DNA of 8,153 nt from positions 1 to 8,153 of the forward strand of contig JAJRUR010000006.1 in NCBI GenBank assembly GCA_024277695.1, read 5' to 3'. Within the stretch, counting starts at the first letter, position 1; each line of letters starts with the position of its first letter. Positions 6,492 to 8,153 of the stretch are shown in pieces. Position numbers and translations under genes: made by a program. The stretch comes from Bacteroidota bacterium. GTDB taxonomy: Bacteria; Bacteroidota; Bacteroidia; Chitinophagales; Saprospiraceae. The notes under the pieces are model-generated. The model was given only the letters and a program-made list of their open reading frames with translations, ran no database searches and was not told the origin of the DNA.

Positions 6492-7181
6492 TCAAATAAC
6501 CCACTCAGCCAACATCCGCTGATAGAGTTCCAGCACTTCCAACCGACCCACCCCGCGCAATTTGAGTCTTCCGGTTTTGATTCTAAAATAATCTGCCAGC
6601 ACATCGCCTTGCTGTTCGTAGTTGAGTTGTTCAAATTTGCCACCACTCCGGTAAAACTCCAAGAGTCCATATATCCCTCCATAGTCATATTTGGCTTCAG
6701 AAAATTGAGCGCGAAGGGCACGAACTATATATACTGACCCGTAGCGCCGGTATTGCCAGATATGAATCAATTCATGGATAAATGTATCGTCACGTATCTG
6801 TCCCCAATAGTTGATGATCTCAAAACTCACATAAGCAATCTTGTACTGAGCCGTAATGATAAAAGCCCCTGGGTTGATCAATATCATATCCCAGTCCACA
6901 AAATCCTCTTTGAGTATCGACCGAGCAAGCGACAACTCTCTATCGCTCAAACCCCTAACCGATCTACGCGTCCATAGAATGACCAGCTGATACATCTCCG
7001 CCCATCCGATAAGATCTAAGACCAAGATAGCCCACTCCAGCCACCAAAATAAAATAGACCGGACACTATCTATTTTGGACACACCCCGAATCGGATGCAT
7101 CAAAATGCGCACTAATCGTGTCAAAAAGGATGTCACCCAAGCCTTAAGCAAACGCACGCTATGTCGTATTCTGAACAACAA
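6492..7181 (-). CDS. Membrane-anchored HExxH protein, Vgr-related/DUF4157-like metallopeptidase fold
   Basis: The function is unknown. The 229-residue product has a basic, amphipathic N-terminus (1-40) and one hydrophobic segment (about 43-69, Trp-rich). Next is a segment RGLSDRELSLARSIL (about 76-90) that resembles the R-x-L-T-x-x-E start of the domain seen in 'Vgr-related' proteins. HELIH (136-140) continues as IWQYRRYG. Later, NYEQQGDVLADYF (187-199) offers E189 as a possible third zinc ligand, as in gluzincins. The HE-x-x-H-x-WQ plus N-x-EQQ pair is what I recall from DUF4157-like and Vgr-related proteins, so a zinc-binding, perhaps peptidase, role is inferred, not shown. The frame has no ATG before residue 28. 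The TTG at 7181, 4 bases after the stop of the upstream gene, suggests translational coupling; TTG at 7178 is an alternative. It is the last gene of a three-gene minus-strand run. Confidence 0.75.
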   Translation of the reverse strand: MLFRIRHSVRLLKAWVTSFLTRLVRILMHPIRGVSKIDSVRSILFWWLEWAILVLDLIGWAEMYQLVILWTRRSVRGLSDRELSLARSILKEDFVDWDMILINPGAFIITAQYKIAYVSFEIINYWGQIRDDTFIHELIHIWQYRRYGSVYIVRALRAQFSEAKYDYGGIYGLLEFYRSGGKFEQLNYEQQGDVLADYFRIKTGRLKLRGVGRLEVLELYQRMLAEWVI

Positions 7182-7185
7182 AAGT

Positions 7186-7842
7186 CTAGATTTCTTGCCT
7201 TATGTCCATAAAAAATGCCATTCCGGCAAACAAGCTATACGAGAGTAATGCAGAAATGGCAAGCGACTGCACACTTGTGGGTACCGGCAAGATAAAAGCT
7301 TGGAGAACAGCGGCTAGAACCAAAACAGCAGCCAATACTATCCAGCGGTACTTGCCGATCAGATGATGTCCCGCCTTGAGTCGGCTGACACAGTAGAGCA
7401 TCCCACTCATCAATAGTAACATCTCCAAACCAAAACTCGGTAACTTATGATGCCATAAGCCAAAACCAAACTTCGGAGGTCTATCCCCAACTATGGGCAA
7501 ATCCGGAGTATGGACGATCAAATCCAAAAACCAATGAGATAATACAGCTAGAAACAATAACCAAGCCATCTTGCCATTCATCTTCAGCCCTCGGCCAAAC
7601 AAATACATGCACAGCCCCCATATCCATACGGCGACCAGACTATGTGTATAGGGATAATACTCTAAATCCATATGGCTAGATGCCGTAAAATACGGTACGA
7701 TACGGAGTCGCTCTACACCGAGTAAGGCCAATGGAAAAAACAAAATATCCACTAACTGCACTGCTATAAATAGCCATCCCAAAGAAAGGCGTGGAGCTCT
7801 CCCTTTAAGATAAAATGCAGCTGCATAGTGTCCTATAAACAT
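7186..7842 (-). CDS. Polytopic membrane protein, YdjM/DUF457-like
   Basis: This 218-residue integral membrane protein has about six hydrophobic segments (roughly 22-42, 68-84, 92-112, 135-152, 166-185 and 193-212). Polar residues embedded in or beside these segments are spaced as in the YdjM-like 'membrane-bound metal-dependent hydrolase' group: H5 (FIGHYAAAF), D32 (QLVDILFF), H67 (YPYTHSLVA), H103 and D107 (LSHWFLDLIVHTPDLP), plus H131 (GLWHHKLPS). Close relatives in genomes are mostly annotated as hypothetical or membrane proteins, and no substrate is known to me. The assignment is by motif resemblance, and hydrolase activity is not established. ATG 7842 is a clear start, with AAAGGA immediately upstream that is too close for a standard ribosome site. 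It lies 40 bases after the permease gene and 4 bases before the HExxH gene, so the three are probably one transcript. Confidence 0.7.
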   Translation of the reverse strand: MFIGHYAAAFYLKGRAPRLSLGWLFIAVQLVDILFFPLALLGVERLRIVPYFTASSHMDLEYYPYTHSLVAVWIWGLCMYLFGRGLKMNGKMAWLLFLAVLSHWFLDLIVHTPDLPIVGDRPPKFGFGLWHHKLPSFGLEMLLLMSGMLYCVSRLKAGHHLIGKYRWIVLAAVLVLAAVLQAFILPVPTSVQSLAISALLSYSLFAGMAFFMDIRQEI

Positions 7843-7857
7843 ATCCTTTCTTTTTGA

Positions 7858-7876
7858 TTGGAGGGCTTTGCTCCAA
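7858..7876. repeat. Hairpin between the permease gene and the membrane-protein gene
   Basis: TTGGAG (7858-7863) pairs with CTCCAA (7871-7876) around a 7-base loop. In the transcribed minus-strand direction a T6 run precedes the stem and an A5 run follows it, so the pairing can be extended by A-T pairs across a 2-base bulge. No T-tract follows in that direction, so it is not a standard intrinsic terminator for the permease gene. It may protect the transcript end or modulate expression within the operon. Confidence 0.4.
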
Positions 7877-7882
7877 AAAATA

Positions 7883-8153
7883 TCAGCTAAACCGAAGCGC
7901 TTTGACCGGATCTATTTTACTCACCAAATAGGATGGAATCAACATAAACAATAATATAGTAATCAAGGTCAGCACGTTGAGCCCTATCCACCACGGGATA
8001 TCGATCCGAATCGGGACATATGAAATATAATAATCCGCTTCATTCAGCTTTAGAAATCTTGTATAGCGTTGTGTAAGGCATAGTACCAAAGCCAAAACAT
8101 TACCGATGATTAGGCTATAGCCAATAATTAATCCCGCCTTGTACAAAAATATC
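7883..8153 (-). CDS. FtsX-like ABC transporter permease, LolC/LolE type (C-terminal part)
   Basis: Only the last 89 residues are in the window; the frame runs off the right edge, so the true start is outside (the TTG at 8146 is an ordinary internal codon). The fragment shows a membrane helix (GLIIGYSLIIGNVLALVLCL), a short periplasmic loop with DYYISYVPIRID, a final membrane helix (LTLITILLFMLIPSYLVS) and the closing KIDPVKALRFS. Helix, Y-Y-x-x-x-VPI loop, helix, then S-x-I-x-P-V-K-A-x-R-F is the hallmark end of FtsX/MacB-superfamily permeases. The loop and tail best fit the Lol lipoprotein-releasing permeases of Bacteroidota, which with the LolD ATPase extract mature lipoproteins from the inner membrane. 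LolC/E versus another FtsX-type permease cannot be settled from this end alone. It leads the three-gene minus-strand run. Confidence 0.82.
   Translation of the reverse strand, partial: IFLYKAGLIIGYSLIIGNVLALVLCLTQRYTRFLKLNEADYYISYVPIRIDIPWWIGLNVLTLITILLFMLIPSYLVSKIDPVKALRFS

Noticed and set aside
6402..6737. Plus-strand 111-codon frame after lgt
   Set aside because: It overlaps the lgt end and is antisense to the HExxH protein, whose frame has clear motifs.

Overview
This window looks like a chromosomal segment from a member of the Bacteroidota. The assignment rests on protein style (a Bacteroidota-type LptD, an Amidase_3 protein with a SPOR-like tail, an MlaD with the family's typical tail, and a lysine/asparagine-rich AT-leaning composition), on gene order (lptD divergent from amidase-mlaD), and on scarce Shine-Dalgarno sequences with several TAnnTTTG-like motifs upstream of genes. 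I see no tRNA, rRNA, CRISPR array or intact insertion sequence.

Layout. Positions 1-180 are a short flank with no convincing gene. lptD (LPS assembly in the outer membrane) occupies 181-2802 on the minus strand. A 75-bp AT-rich divergent region separates it from the plus-strand pair at 2878-5193: an N-acetylmuramoyl-L-alanine amidase and an MlaD-type MCE protein. A roughly 420-bp gap follows. It has no convincing gene but holds several inverted repeats and a weak, protein-like reading frame. lgt (5617-6444, plus) makes the first modification of lipoproteins. Convergent to it is a minus-strand run of three closely packed genes, read from the right edge leftward: the C-terminus of a LolC/LolE-like FtsX permease (7883 to the edge), a polytopic membrane protein of a YdjM-like type (7186-7842), and a membrane-anchored HExxH protein resembling the metallopeptidase-like domain of Vgr-related/DUF4157 proteins (6492-7181).

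How they fit together. Nearly every recognisable gene serves the Gram-negative envelope: LPS insertion (LptD), peptidoglycan cleavage (amidase), lipid traffic between the membranes (MlaD), lipoprotein acylation (Lgt) and lipoprotein release (LolC/E-like). The two minus-strand genes downstream of the permease are not well characterised, but both are membrane-associated and are probably co-transcribed with it. They are the least understood part of the window. I did not find a clearly new system. The best second looks are the HExxH/membrane-protein pair, the two-cysteine LptD, and the structured gap before lgt.
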